Shown: positions 51,118 through 58,531 of the stretch, one piece after another
How positions within the stretch are numbered: position 1 is the first letter of the stretch
Layout of the letters: each line of letters starts with the position of its first letter
Source: Novosphingobium sp.
Lineage (GTDB): Bacteria > Pseudomonadota > Alphaproteobacteria > Sphingomonadales > Sphingomonadaceae
DNA length: 58,531 nt
Reading direction: 5' to 3'
NCBI GenBank assembly: GCA_020848655.1
Contig: JADLHU010000114.1
Span: 1 to 58,531 of the forward strand
The notes under the pieces: generated by a model
Databases searched by the model: none
What the model was told of the DNA's origin: nothing
The model's input: only the letters and a program-made list of their open reading frames with translations
Translations under genes and position numbers: made by a program

Positions 51118-52765
51118 CGTCGGCGAAATCGCGCGGCGCGCCGCCCTTCAGGCCCCACATGGCGACAACGAACGCCACGGCCACCACGATCCAGGTATAC
51201 CACAGCCCGGCATAGGGATTGCCCGCCAGCGCCGCGATCGACGTGGCGATCAGCGGCAGGAAGCCGCCGAAATAGCCAGTGCCAAGGTGATAGGGGATCG
51301 ACATCGAACTGTAGCGGATGCGGGCCGGGAACATTTCGGTCAGCAGCGCCGCGACCGGGCCATAAGTCATGCCCGACAGCGCCATCATCGCCAGTATGCA
51401 GGCCAGAATGACCGCAATCTGCCCGGCCGAGGGACGCACTTTCGCGAAGTCATAGCCGGCATCGGCCAGCCAGCCTTGCAATTGCGCGGCACGGCCGGTC
51501 TTGTCGGCCCAGGCATAGCTGGGCAGCGGCAGCGGCTGGCCGCCCACCGTGGCCGAAAGTTCGGGCGCGGCCTTGACCGAGTAACTGATGCCGGTTGCGG
51601 TCAGGTCGGCCAACAGCTTGGCGCATGGGGTTTTCTGTTCGGCGGCGAACAGGCTGTAGCTGCAATCGGGGCCGGACACGACCACGGGCGCGCGTTCTGC
51701 GGCGGCGGCGAGCGCCGGATTGGCGGCGTTGCCCATCACCCAGTAGAGCGGGAACAGCAGCACCAGCGTCAACAGGTAGCCGACGACGATCGGGCGCTTG
51801 CGGCCGATGCGGTCTGACAGTTTGCCGACGATCAGGAAGAAGATCATGCCGACGAAGGCGCCGGTGCCGATGATCACTTCGGCCAGCGTATCCTCAACCC
51901 GCATCGCGCCCTTGAGGAAGCTGAGCGCCGAGAACATTGCGGTATACCAGATCACCGTCAGTCCGGCAGCGATGCCGAACAGGGCAATGAAGATGCGCTT
52001 CTTGTTGCCGGGATAGGTGAAGCTTTCGACGAAGGGGTTGCCAGCCAGTTCGCCTTGTTCCTGCATTGCCTTGAACACCGGGCTTTCCGACAGCTTCAGG
52101 CGCATCCACAGCGAAATGCCAAGCAGCGCGATCGACAGGATGAAGGGCACGCGCCAGCCCCATTCGTTCCAGAGAGTCTCGCTCATCAGTGCCTTGCAGG
52201 TCAGCACGACGATCAGGCTGAGCACGAAGCCGCCAACGACGCTGGCCTGGATGAAGCTGGTGAAATAGCCGCGCCGTTCGGGCGGGGAATGCTCCGCCAC
52301 ATAGATCGCCGCGCCGCCATATTCGCCGCCCAGCGCCAGCCCCTGCAACACGCGCAGCAGGATGACGATGATCGGCGCGGCAAGGCCGATCGAAGTGGCC
52401 GACGGGATCAGGCCGACGCCGGCGGTAGCGATGCCCATCAGCGTTACCGTGACGAGGAACGTGTACTTGCGGCCCAGCTTGTCGCCCAGATAACCGAACA
52501 AGACCGCGCCCAGCGGCCGGAACCCGAAACCGACCGCGAAGCCGGCCCAGACCAGCAGCGTTTCCAGCGTGGCATTGCCCGAAGGGAAGAAAGTCTTGCC
52601 GATGATCCCGGCCAGCGTGCCGTAGATGAAGAAGTCATACCATTCGAAGATCGTACCGGCCGACGATGCGGCGATGACAAGGCGGACATCGGACGCGCTT
52701 GGCTCCACATGAGACGGCACGGCAAGCCCCGCCGCCGTGCTGTCACTCGAACCTTCCCCTGGCAT
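51107..52765 (-). CDS. MFS transporter, metabolite:H+ symporter (MHS/ProP-like)
   Basis: 552 residues, 12 predicted segments. MHS hallmarks: ASSAGTIFEWYDFFIYG at the first segment, GYLGDKLGRKYTF in the 2-3 loop, RVLQGLALGGEYGGAA, and SESPVF after segment 6. Between segments 8 and 9 there is an unusually long extracytoplasmic insert (about residues 375-465) with two Cys (PDCSYSLFAAEQKTPC) that could form a disulfide. Likely substrates are dicarboxylates or osmolytes; not resolvable. The ATG at 52765 is the first giving the family N-terminus. Confidence 0.85.
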   Translation of the reverse strand: MPGEGSSDSTAAGLAVPSHVEPSASDVRLVIAASSAGTIFEWYDFFIYGTLAGIIGKTFFPSGNATLETLLVWAGFAVGFGFRPLGAVLFGYLGDKLGRKYTFLVTVTLMGIATAGVGLIPSATSIGLAAPIIVILLRVLQGLALGGEYGGAAIYVAEHSPPERRGYFTSFIQASVVGGFVLSLIVVLTCKALMSETLWNEWGWRVPFILSIALLGISLWMRLKLSESPVFKAMQEQGELAGNPFVESFTYPGNKKRIFIALFGIAAGLTVIWYTAMFSALSFLKGAMRVEDTLAEVIIGTGAFVGMIFFLIVGKLSDRIGRKRPIVVGYLLTLVLLFPLYWVMGNAANPALAAAAERAPVVVSGPDCSYSLFAAEQKTPCAKLLADLTATGISYSVKAAPELSATVGGQPLPLPSYAWADKTGRAAQLQGWLADAGYDFAKVRPSAGQIAVILACILAMMALSGMTYGPVAALLTEMFPARIRYSSMSIPYHLGTGYFGGFLPLIATSIAALAGNPYAGLWYTWIVVAVAFVVAMWGLKGGAPRDFADDAA

Positions 52766-52824
52766 ACGAACCGTCTCCCCCTGACCGTGCGATCTGTCGT
52801 TCGCCGCTTGCTCTAGCGAGGCAA

Positions 52825-53244
52825 TCAGGCTGTGGGAAGCAGGTCTTGCGCCGCATCCCAAGCCAGCCGGATCGCGCCATGGCGGCCCGGATAATCGCGC
52901 GCTGGCGCGATCACCGGCAGCCCCGGCCAGTCGGGCAGACCGCCCTCGCCGCTCAGCCACGCGCGCAGGGCATCGGCCGCGTGGGCGATCTGGGCGGCAT
53001 CGCGCCCGATCGCCGCGCCCGCGAAGATCGCCGCCGCTGCCTGACCGATGGCGCAAGCGCGCGCGCGGATGCCGATCCGGGCGATCCGTCCCGCGTCGTC
53101 AAGGGCCAGCCCCAGCGCCAGGGTGCTGCCGCAACTGCGCGAGCGCGCCTCACCCTGGAGCGGCAGCGCATCGTCCCATGGCCATGCCGACAGGGAAGTG
53201 GCCAGCGCCAGGACTTCGGGGGTGTAGAGGGCCGTGGCGGCCAT
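52825..53244 (-). CDS. NifU N-terminal/SufU-like iron-sulfur scaffold protein, incomplete ligand set
   Basis: 139 residues. Cys38 (SRSCGST) and Cys64 (RACAIGQAAA) occupy the first two scaffold-Cys positions of SufU/IscU. The third, expected near the C-terminus in a C-x-L-x-W context, is absent: the segment reads GAIRLAWDAAQ. Cluster assembly in the usual way is therefore doubtful; a Zn or alternative role is possible. It sits 5 bases downstream of cvpA in the same direction. Confidence 0.75.
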   Translation of the reverse strand: MAATALYTPEVLALATSLSAWPWDDALPLQGEARSRSCGSTLALGLALDDAGRIARIGIRARACAIGQAAAAIFAGAAIGRDAAQIAHAADALRAWLSGEGGLPDWPGLPVIAPARDYPGRHGAIRLAWDAAQDLLPTA

Positions 53245-53249
53245 GGCCG

Positions 53250-53777
53250 TCAGCCGCCTTTCGTCTTCTCGTCGGCTTCGATCGCCTCACGGCGGCGCTG
53301 GGCGATCATCGTCACCAGTTCCTCGCTGCTGGCGTTGACGAAGGGATAAGTGCGCGCCTGCGTGATCCAGTTCGGCCGTCCGCCGACGCCCCAGACGGTA
53401 TCATAGCCCAGCACCAGCACCGAGAACGCCAGCACCGCGATGATCATGCCCTTCACCGCGCCGAAGCCGAAGCCCAGGACACGATCCACCGGCCCCAGCA
53501 GCGAACTGCGGCTGCGCGCGCCGGCCCAGCCGGCGATCAGCTTGATCGTGGCATAGGGCACCAACAGCAGCAGCGCGAAAGCCAGCACCGAAGCGCCCGA
53601 TTCCGTCCCGATCGTGGTCTGGAGAGCCAGCGACAGCGGCGTGTGCAGCATGCGGATGGCGATCATCGCGAAAAGCCAGGCCGCAAGCGCGAGGACTTCA
53701 TGCACGAAGCCCCGCAGGAATCCTGCAATGGCACCCACGCCGACAAGCAGCAGGACAGCAATATCGAAACCGGTCAT
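53250..53777 (-). CDS. cvpA: CvpA family membrane protein
   Basis: 175 residues with four predicted membrane segments and the family start DIAVLLLVGVGAIAGFLRGFVHEVL. CvpA is linked to colicin V production and biofilm in E. coli, where it precedes purF; here purF lies 4 kb away in the opposite direction with radA and the patatin gene between. ATG at 53777, 13 bases after radA. Confidence 0.9.
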   Translation of the reverse strand: MTGFDIAVLLLVGVGAIAGFLRGFVHEVLALAAWLFAMIAIRMLHTPLSLALQTTIGTESGASVLAFALLLLVPYATIKLIAGWAGARSRSSLLGPVDRVLGFGFGAVKGMIIAVLAFSVLVLGYDTVWGVGGRPNWITQARTYPFVNASSEELVTMIAQRRREAIEADEKTKGG

Positions 53778-53790
53778 CTGGCGGCGATTT

Positions 53791-55158
53791 CTAGGCTTCG
53801 GACAAAATATGGTCAACGAGATTTGGCAGCAGCGCGACGGGCGCATAGCGCATGCCCTTTTCGCCGTTTCCGCCGCCCGCCGGCCCGTGGGCCGAACCGA
53901 AGCCAAGCTTCGCCGCCTCGCGCTGGCGAAGCGATGCGTGGGCGACGGGGCGCACTTCGCCCGCCAGCGACACTTCGCCAAACCACACCGCGTCGGCGGG
54001 CAGCGGCCGGTCGCCCAGCGCCGAGATCAGCGCGGCTGCCACCGCCAGATCGGCGGCGGGATCGGCCAGGCGATAGCCGCCCGCGACGTTGAGATAGACT
54101 TCGGCCGACGAAAAATTCAGTCCGCAGCGCGCTTCCAGCACGGCCAGCAGCATGGCCAGCCGGCCGCTGTCCCAGCCCACCACCGCGCGGCGCGGCGTGG
54201 CCCCGCTCGCCAGCCGCACGATCAGCGCCTGGACTTCCACCAGCACCGGCCGCGTGCCTTCCATCGCCGGAAACACCGCGCTGCCCGGAATCGCCCCTTC
54301 GCGCCCGGAAAGAAACAGCATCGAAGGGTTGCCCACTTCCTCAAGCCCTTGCCCGGCCATGGCGAACACGCCGATCTCGTCCACTGGGCCGAAGCGGTTC
54401 TTCAGGCTGCGCAGGATGCGATACTGGTGGCTGCGCTCTCCCTCGAAGCTCATCACCACGTCGACCATGTGTTCCAGCACGCGCGGGCCGGCGATCGACC
54501 CGTCCTTGGTGACATGGCCGACGAGCACCAGCGCGACCCCGCTTTCCTTGGCATAGCGGATCAGTTCGAAGGCGCAGCCGCGCACCTGGCTTACGGTGCC
54601 GGGCGCGCCTTCGATCTGGTCTGAATGCATGGTCTGGATCGAATCGATGACCAGCAGCGCCGGCGGATCCATGCCGCCCAGCGTGGTCAGGATATCACGC
54701 ACCGAGGTGGCGGCGGCAAGGCGGATCGGGGCCGAGGCAAGGCCCAGCCGGTCCGCCCGCAACCGCACCTGCCCGGCCGCTTCCTCGCCGCTGATATAGA
54801 CCGTATCGCCCCCTGCCAGCGCCACGCGCGCCGCCGCCTGGAGCAGCAGCGTGGATTTGCCGATGCCCGGATCGCCGCCCATCAGGATGGCCGAGCCGGG
54901 CACCAGCCCGCCGCCCAGCGCACGATCGAATTCGGCCAGGCCCGTACTGCGCCGCTTCAGCGGCCTGCCCGGCGCGTCGAGCGGTTCGAACGCGATGGCC
55001 CGCCCGCCCGAGGACAAATCATGCTTGGCGGAAAACACCGTCTTGGGCGCTTCTTCCGCCAATGTGTTCCATTCGCCGCAATCGGCGCACTGGCCCTGCC
55101 AGCGGTGCGAGATGCTGCCGCACGCCTGGCAGACATAGCGGGTTTTCGGTTTGGCCAT
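53791..55158 (-). CDS. radA: DNA repair protein RadA (Sms)
   Basis: 455 residues. N-terminal zinc ribbon C-x2-C...C-x2-C (VCQACGSI...CADCGEW, about 9-29), Walker A GDPGIGKSTL, Walker B-like LLVIDSIQT, the RadA-specific KNRFGP loop in LRSLKNRFGPVDE, and a C-terminal Lon-protease-like domain. It promotes branch migration in recombinational repair. Confidence 0.96.
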   Translation of the reverse strand: MAKPKTRYVCQACGSISHRWQGQCADCGEWNTLAEEAPKTVFSAKHDLSSGGRAIAFEPLDAPGRPLKRRSTGLAEFDRALGGGLVPGSAILMGGDPGIGKSTLLLQAAARVALAGGDTVYISGEEAAGQVRLRADRLGLASAPIRLAAATSVRDILTTLGGMDPPALLVIDSIQTMHSDQIEGAPGTVSQVRGCAFELIRYAKESGVALVLVGHVTKDGSIAGPRVLEHMVDVVMSFEGERSHQYRILRSLKNRFGPVDEIGVFAMAGQGLEEVGNPSMLFLSGREGAIPGSAVFPAMEGTRPVLVEVQALIVRLASGATPRRAVVGWDSGRLAMLLAVLEARCGLNFSSAEVYLNVAGGYRLADPAADLAVAAALISALGDRPLPADAVWFGEVSLAGEVRPVAHASLRQREAAKLGFGSAHGPAGGGNGEKGMRYAPVALLPNLVDHILSEA

Positions 55159-55255
55159 GGCACCGGGTTAGCGAGAACAGAGCGGGAACTCAAGCCTTGC
55201 CGCCCGGATGCTATCCCTCTGGCGATACGCGGCGTCCTCTGCCATGGTCCTGGCC

Positions 55256-57601
55256 ATGCGCCAAAAGGAGCTTCGCATCGCGCTTGTCTGCTATGGCGGC
55301 ATCAGCCTGGCGGTCTACATGCACGGCGTCACCAAGGAGCTGTGGAAGCTCGCCCGCGCCAGCCGCGCCCATGCCGGCGGCGGCGAACACGCCGGAGGAA
55401 CCGGGGCCAGGCTGGCCGACAGCGAACGGGTCTACCTGCGCCTGCTGCGTCATATCGAGGATCACCACGGCCTGCGGCTGAAAGTGCTGGCCGATATCGT
55501 CGCGGGCGCCAGCGCCGGCGGGATCAACGGGGTGTTCCTGGCGCAGGCGATCCACTCGGGCCAGTCGATCGAACCGCTGACCCAGTTGTGGCTCGATCGC
55601 GCCGATATCGACGTGCTGGTCGATCCCGACGCGCGGCCATGGTCGCGCCTGGCCAAGCTGTGGGCCATGCCGCTGGTGTGGTTCGTGCTGACGCGGCCGG
55701 GCAACGTCGTCTCCGCCAGCGTCGCGCCTGAAACGCGCAGCGAAGTGCGCGCCAAGCTGTCGCGCCTGATCCGCTCGCGCTGGTTCGAGCCACCATTCGG
55801 CGGGATCGGCTTTTCGCGGCTGCTGGCCGAAGCGCTCGAAGCCATGGCCGCCGCGCCCGCCGGCGCGCCGCTGCTGCCGCCCGGCCATCCGCTTGACCTG
55901 TTCGTCACCGCCACCGACTTCAAGGGGCACATGGAAACGCTGCGTCTGCACAGCCCGCCGCTGGTGCAGGAAAGCGAGCACCGCCTGTCGATCGGCTTTC
56001 GCGCCAGCACGCCGGTGCACGCCGGCGGAGCACTGGCGCCGATGCCGGAACTGCTGTTCGCGGCGCGCGCCACGGCCAGCTTTCCCGGCGCATTCCCGCC
56101 GCTGCAACTGGCCGAGATCGATGCCCTTGCCGCCGAGCGCGGTCTAGCCTGGCCATCGCGCGCCAGCTTCGCCGAACGGATCATGCCGCAGCACGTCCGG
56201 CGCGGCGACGTGGAAGGCATTTCGCTGATCGACGGTTCGGTGCTCGTCAACGCGCCCTTCGCCGATGCCATGGGCGTGCTGCGCGATCGGCCGGCGCAGC
56301 ACGAGGTCGATCGCCGCTTCGTCTACATCGATCCCCGCCCCGATCGCGTCGGCGGGCTGGAACGCGACGACCCCCGCCGGCCGGGCTTCTTCTCGGTGAT
56401 CTTCGGCTCGCTGTCCTCGATCCCGCGCGAACAGCCGGTGCGCGACAATCTGGAGGCACTGGCCCGCCAGTCGGCCGAGATGGCGCGGATGCGCGGCATC
56501 GTCGCGGCGCTGCGCCCGGAAGTGGAACAGACGGTGGAAAAGCTGTTCGGCTTCACGCTGTTCCTCGACCGGCCCACGGTGAAGCGCCTGGCCGCCTGGC
56601 GCGCGCGGGCGCAGCAGGCCGCGGCTGAGCAGGCCGGCTTTGCCTATCACGGCTATGCGCAGGTCAAGTTCGCCGGCATCGTCGATACCCTGGCGCGCGA
56701 GATTTTCGAGGCCGCGCCGGGGCTGGCGCTGGCCGGGCCGGAGCCGATCGCCCACCACCTGACCGCCTATCTCGCGTCGCAGGGGCTGGATCGCATGTCG
56801 GCGCTGCGCGGCGGCGCATCGAAGGAAGCCATCGCCTTCTTCGCCGATCACGACCTGCCGTTCCGCATCCGCCGCCTGCGCCTGCTGGCCCGCCGGCTGA
56901 CGCAGGACTGGGACCCGCCGGGCAGCGAGGATGTGGCCGAAGATGCGCGCGACCGTGCTCGCGAAGCGGTGTTCGCCGCGCTGTCGCTCTATTTCGAGCG
57001 CGAGGCCAGCGAAGCGCTTGGTCCCGATTTTCCCGATCTGGCGCGCCAGGTGTTCGACGATCCGGGCATGGTGCTCGACAGCATCGCCCGGCGGCGGCGG
57101 CTGGTCGAGACCGATGCCATTTCCGATGCAATGCTGGCGGCGGCCATGGCCGACATGCCGCAGGCGCTGCGGCGGCGGATGCTGCTCGCCTACCTTGGCT
57201 ATCCCTTCTACGATTCGGTCACGCTGGCGCTGCTGCGCGGCGAAGGGCTGACCGAGTTCGATCCGGTGAAAGTCGATCGCATATCGCCCGACGATTGCGG
57301 CGCGATCCGGCAGGGCGGCGCGCAGGAAACGCTGCGCGGTGTGGAATTCTACAATTTCGGCGCCTTCTTCAGCCGAGCCTACCGCGAAAACGACTATCTG
57401 TGGGGCCGGCTGCACGGTGCGGAGCGCATGATCGACCTGGTAGCGTCCGCCCTGCCCGACAACGCCACGCTTTCGGCCGACCACATGCGCACTTTCAAGC
57501 GCGAGGCGTTCCTGGCGATCCTGGCCGAGGAAGAGGAACGCCTGCTGGCCGATCCGGGGCTGGTACCGGGCATCCGGGCGGAAGTGCTGGCGAAAGTCTG
57601 A
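55256..57601 (+). CDS. large patatin-like phospholipase family protein
   Basis: About 781 residues. Patatin core: oxyanion-type YGGISLAVYMHG near the N-terminus, nucleophile elbow GASAGGING (G-x-S-x-G, about residue 86) and the dyad Asp in LIDGSVLVNAP near 330. The large C-terminal part (about 400-780, DUF3376-like) has no clear catalytic motif. The frame opens at 55208, but the ATG at 55256 (MRQKELRIALVCYGG) matches the usual start; ATG 55208 is an alternative. It lies in a divergent position to radA. Predicted lipid acyl hydrolase with unknown substrate. Confidence 0.85.
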   Translation: MRQKELRIALVCYGGISLAVYMHGVTKELWKLARASRAHAGGGEHAGGTGARLADSERVYLRLLRHIEDHHGLRLKVLADIVAGASAGGINGVFLAQAIHSGQSIEPLTQLWLDRADIDVLVDPDARPWSRLAKLWAMPLVWFVLTRPGNVVSASVAPETRSEVRAKLSRLIRSRWFEPPFGGIGFSRLLAEALEAMAAAPAGAPLLPPGHPLDLFVTATDFKGHMETLRLHSPPLVQESEHRLSIGFRASTPVHAGGALAPMPELLFAARATASFPGAFPPLQLAEIDALAAERGLAWPSRASFAERIMPQHVRRGDVEGISLIDGSVLVNAPFADAMGVLRDRPAQHEVDRRFVYIDPRPDRVGGLERDDPRRPGFFSVIFGSLSSIPREQPVRDNLEALARQSAEMARMRGIVAALRPEVEQTVEKLFGFTLFLDRPTVKRLAAWRARAQQAAAEQAGFAYHGYAQVKFAGIVDTLAREIFEAAPGLALAGPEPIAHHLTAYLASQGLDRMSALRGGASKEAIAFFADHDLPFRIRRLRLLARRLTQDWDPPGSEDVAEDARDRAREAVFAALSLYFEREASEALGPDFPDLARQVFDDPGMVLDSIARRRRLVETDAISDAMLAAAMADMPQALRRRMLLAYLGYPFYDSVTLALLRGEGLTEFDPVKVDRISPDDCGAIRQGGAQETLRGVEFYNFGAFFSRAYRENDYLWGRLHGAERMIDLVASALPDNATLSADHMRTFKREAFLAILAEEEERLLADPGLVPGIRAEVLAKV

Positions 57602-57628
57602 AGGCGGCCGCCATTCCCAAGGCCGCCT
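57602..57628 (+). terminator. hairpin after the patatin-like gene
   Basis: Perfect stem AGGCGGCC/GGCCGCCT with an 11-base loop directly after the stop. No T-tract follows, so termination strength is uncertain. The rest of the 275-base gap before purF shows no supported gene. Confidence 0.45.
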
Positions 57629-57876
57629 GCAATGCCATTCTGCCCCAGCCGGCGAAACGGCCAGCACCGTCAAATTAGCGTCATGCAAACAAGCACTTCA
57701 TCCCTTGCGCCATATTGCGCTGCGGCATTTGCGGCGCGGCGACGCCGCGGCCTGGCGGGGCAGGCGCGGACAAAGCGGGGGACGGCGCGGCGCTTCGGTG
57801 GCCCATCCCCTTGCTTTCGCGACCGTTTAGGCCCAAATGCGCGGCCGACAGGCGCTGGCGCCAGGCGGATGAGTCT

Positions 57877-58531
57877 ATGAACATCACCCAACCCAATTCT
57901 GACCGTGCCCCCTGGGATATCGGTGACGACAAGCTGCGCGAAGAGTGCGGCATCTTTGGCGTGATCGGCGCGCGCGATGCGGCGGCGACGACGGCGCTGG
58001 GCCTTCACGCGCTCCAGCATCGCGGCCAGGAAGCGGTGGGCATCACCAGCTTCGACAGCGCGGCCGGTGACGGCGGCGAATTCTATTCGCGGCGCGGCAT
58101 CGGCCATGTGGCGCAAGTGTTCTCGCGCGCCGAGGATTTCTCCGAACTGCCCGGCCACATGGCCTCGGGCCACGTGCGCTATTCCACCACCGGCGGATCG
58201 GGCCTGCGCAACGTGCAGCCGCTGTTCGCCGATCTCGCGTCTGGCGGCTTCGCGATCGCGCATAACGGCAACATCTCCAACGCGATGACCGTGAAGCGCG
58301 ATCTGGTGCAGAAGGGCGCGATCTTCCATTCCACGTCCGATACCGAAGTCATCATCCACCTCGTCGCGACCAGCCGCTATCCCACATTGCTCGATCGCTT
58401 CGTCGATGCCTTGCGCATGGTGGAAGGCGCCTAGTCGCTGATCTGCATGACACCCGAAGGCATGATCGCCTGCCGCGATCCGCTGGGCATCCGCCCGCTG
58501 GTGATGGGCCGCATCGGCGATGCCATCGTCT
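57877..58531 (+). pseudogene. purF: purF, amidophosphoribosyltransferase, 5' part, interrupted by in-frame TAG, truncated by window end
   Basis: The N-terminal glutamine amidotransferase (Ntn) domain is clear: a 23-residue propeptide then Cys24 in REECGIFGVIG (the nucleophile after cleavage, as in Bacillus-type Fe-S PurF), ALQHRGQEA, GHVRYSTTGGS and AHNGNISN. Codon 186 (58432-58434) is TAG where PurF has Tyr in the G-A-Y-S-L stretch; reading on in the same frame gives SLICMTPEGMIACRDPLGIRPLVMG, standard PurF. A single base change of TAC/TAT would produce this. It is a frame break in an essential purine-synthesis gene unless it is a sequence error, a second purF exists, or the strain suppresses amber codons. 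Type 'pseudogene' reflects what the sequence shows. Confidence 0.85.

Noticed and set aside
1..58531. CRISPR arrays, rRNA genes, prophage or toxin-antitoxin genes
   Set aside because: No regularly spaced repeats, no rRNA sequence, and no phage or toxin-antitoxin motifs were found in translation.

Overview
The window is high-GC DNA with dense, mostly ATG/GTG-started genes. The housekeeping half (divergent recG/sdhE-mfd, eukaryote-type proS, phaR, separate pdhC-lpd cluster, alphaproteobacterial-type purF with a propeptide) together with SphX-style TonB receptor use and Lig/Des-type aromatic catabolic genes points to a sphingomonad alphaproteobacterium (Novosphingobium/Sphingobium-like). This is inferred from gene content; no 16S rRNA gene is present.

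Bases 1-26140 are an accessory catabolic island. The left edge carries what looks like the first codons of an IS5-type transposase. A forward block (P450 of CYP199 type, Pht5-like decarboxylase, small MetF-like reductase, PurU, TAXI-like binding protein) faces a reverse block (class II aldolase-like, RidA-like, VanA-like Rieske oxygenase, VanB-like reductase). After a divergent BNR-repeat gene comes a nine-gene reverse run from 20701 down to 10183: aldehyde dehydrogenase, MFS-ABM fusion, tandem DJ-1 fusion, Pht4-like dehydrogenase, LigB-type extradiol dioxygenase, Pht3-like Rieske oxygenase, LigJ-like hydratase, AAHS-type transporter. Divergent from it run a LigM/DesA-type tetrahydrofolate O-demethylase, a TonB-dependent receptor and a second tandem DJ-1 fusion.

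Read together, the island looks like a pathway for a methoxylated aromatic carboxylic acid: uptake by the TonB receptor and MFS carriers; O-demethylation by up to three chemically different enzymes (P450, Rieske, THF-dependent); disposal of the methyl group as formate through MetF-like plus PurU; ring dihydroxylation, rearomatisation and decarboxylation by Pht3/Pht4/Pht5-like enzymes; ring opening by the LigB-like enzyme and hydration by the LigJ-like enzyme. The true substrate cannot be read from sequence. No transcriptional regulator gene is in the island.

Bases 26243-58531 are chromosomal core: a branched-chain-keto-acid-dehydrogenase-type E1a-E1b-E2 operon, thyA, tRNA-Pro(CGG), a PLP desulfhydrase-like gene, recG, sdhE, mfd, an EAL phosphodiesterase, nadK, PilZ, lpd/thioesterase/pdhC, a UspA protein, rnr, proS, phaR, alr, an MHS transporter, a NifU-like protein, cvpA, radA, a large patatin-like protein and purF. 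The purF reading frame contains an in-frame TAG at 58432-58434 exactly where a conserved Tyr is expected, with recognisable PurF sequence continuing in the same frame to the window end.
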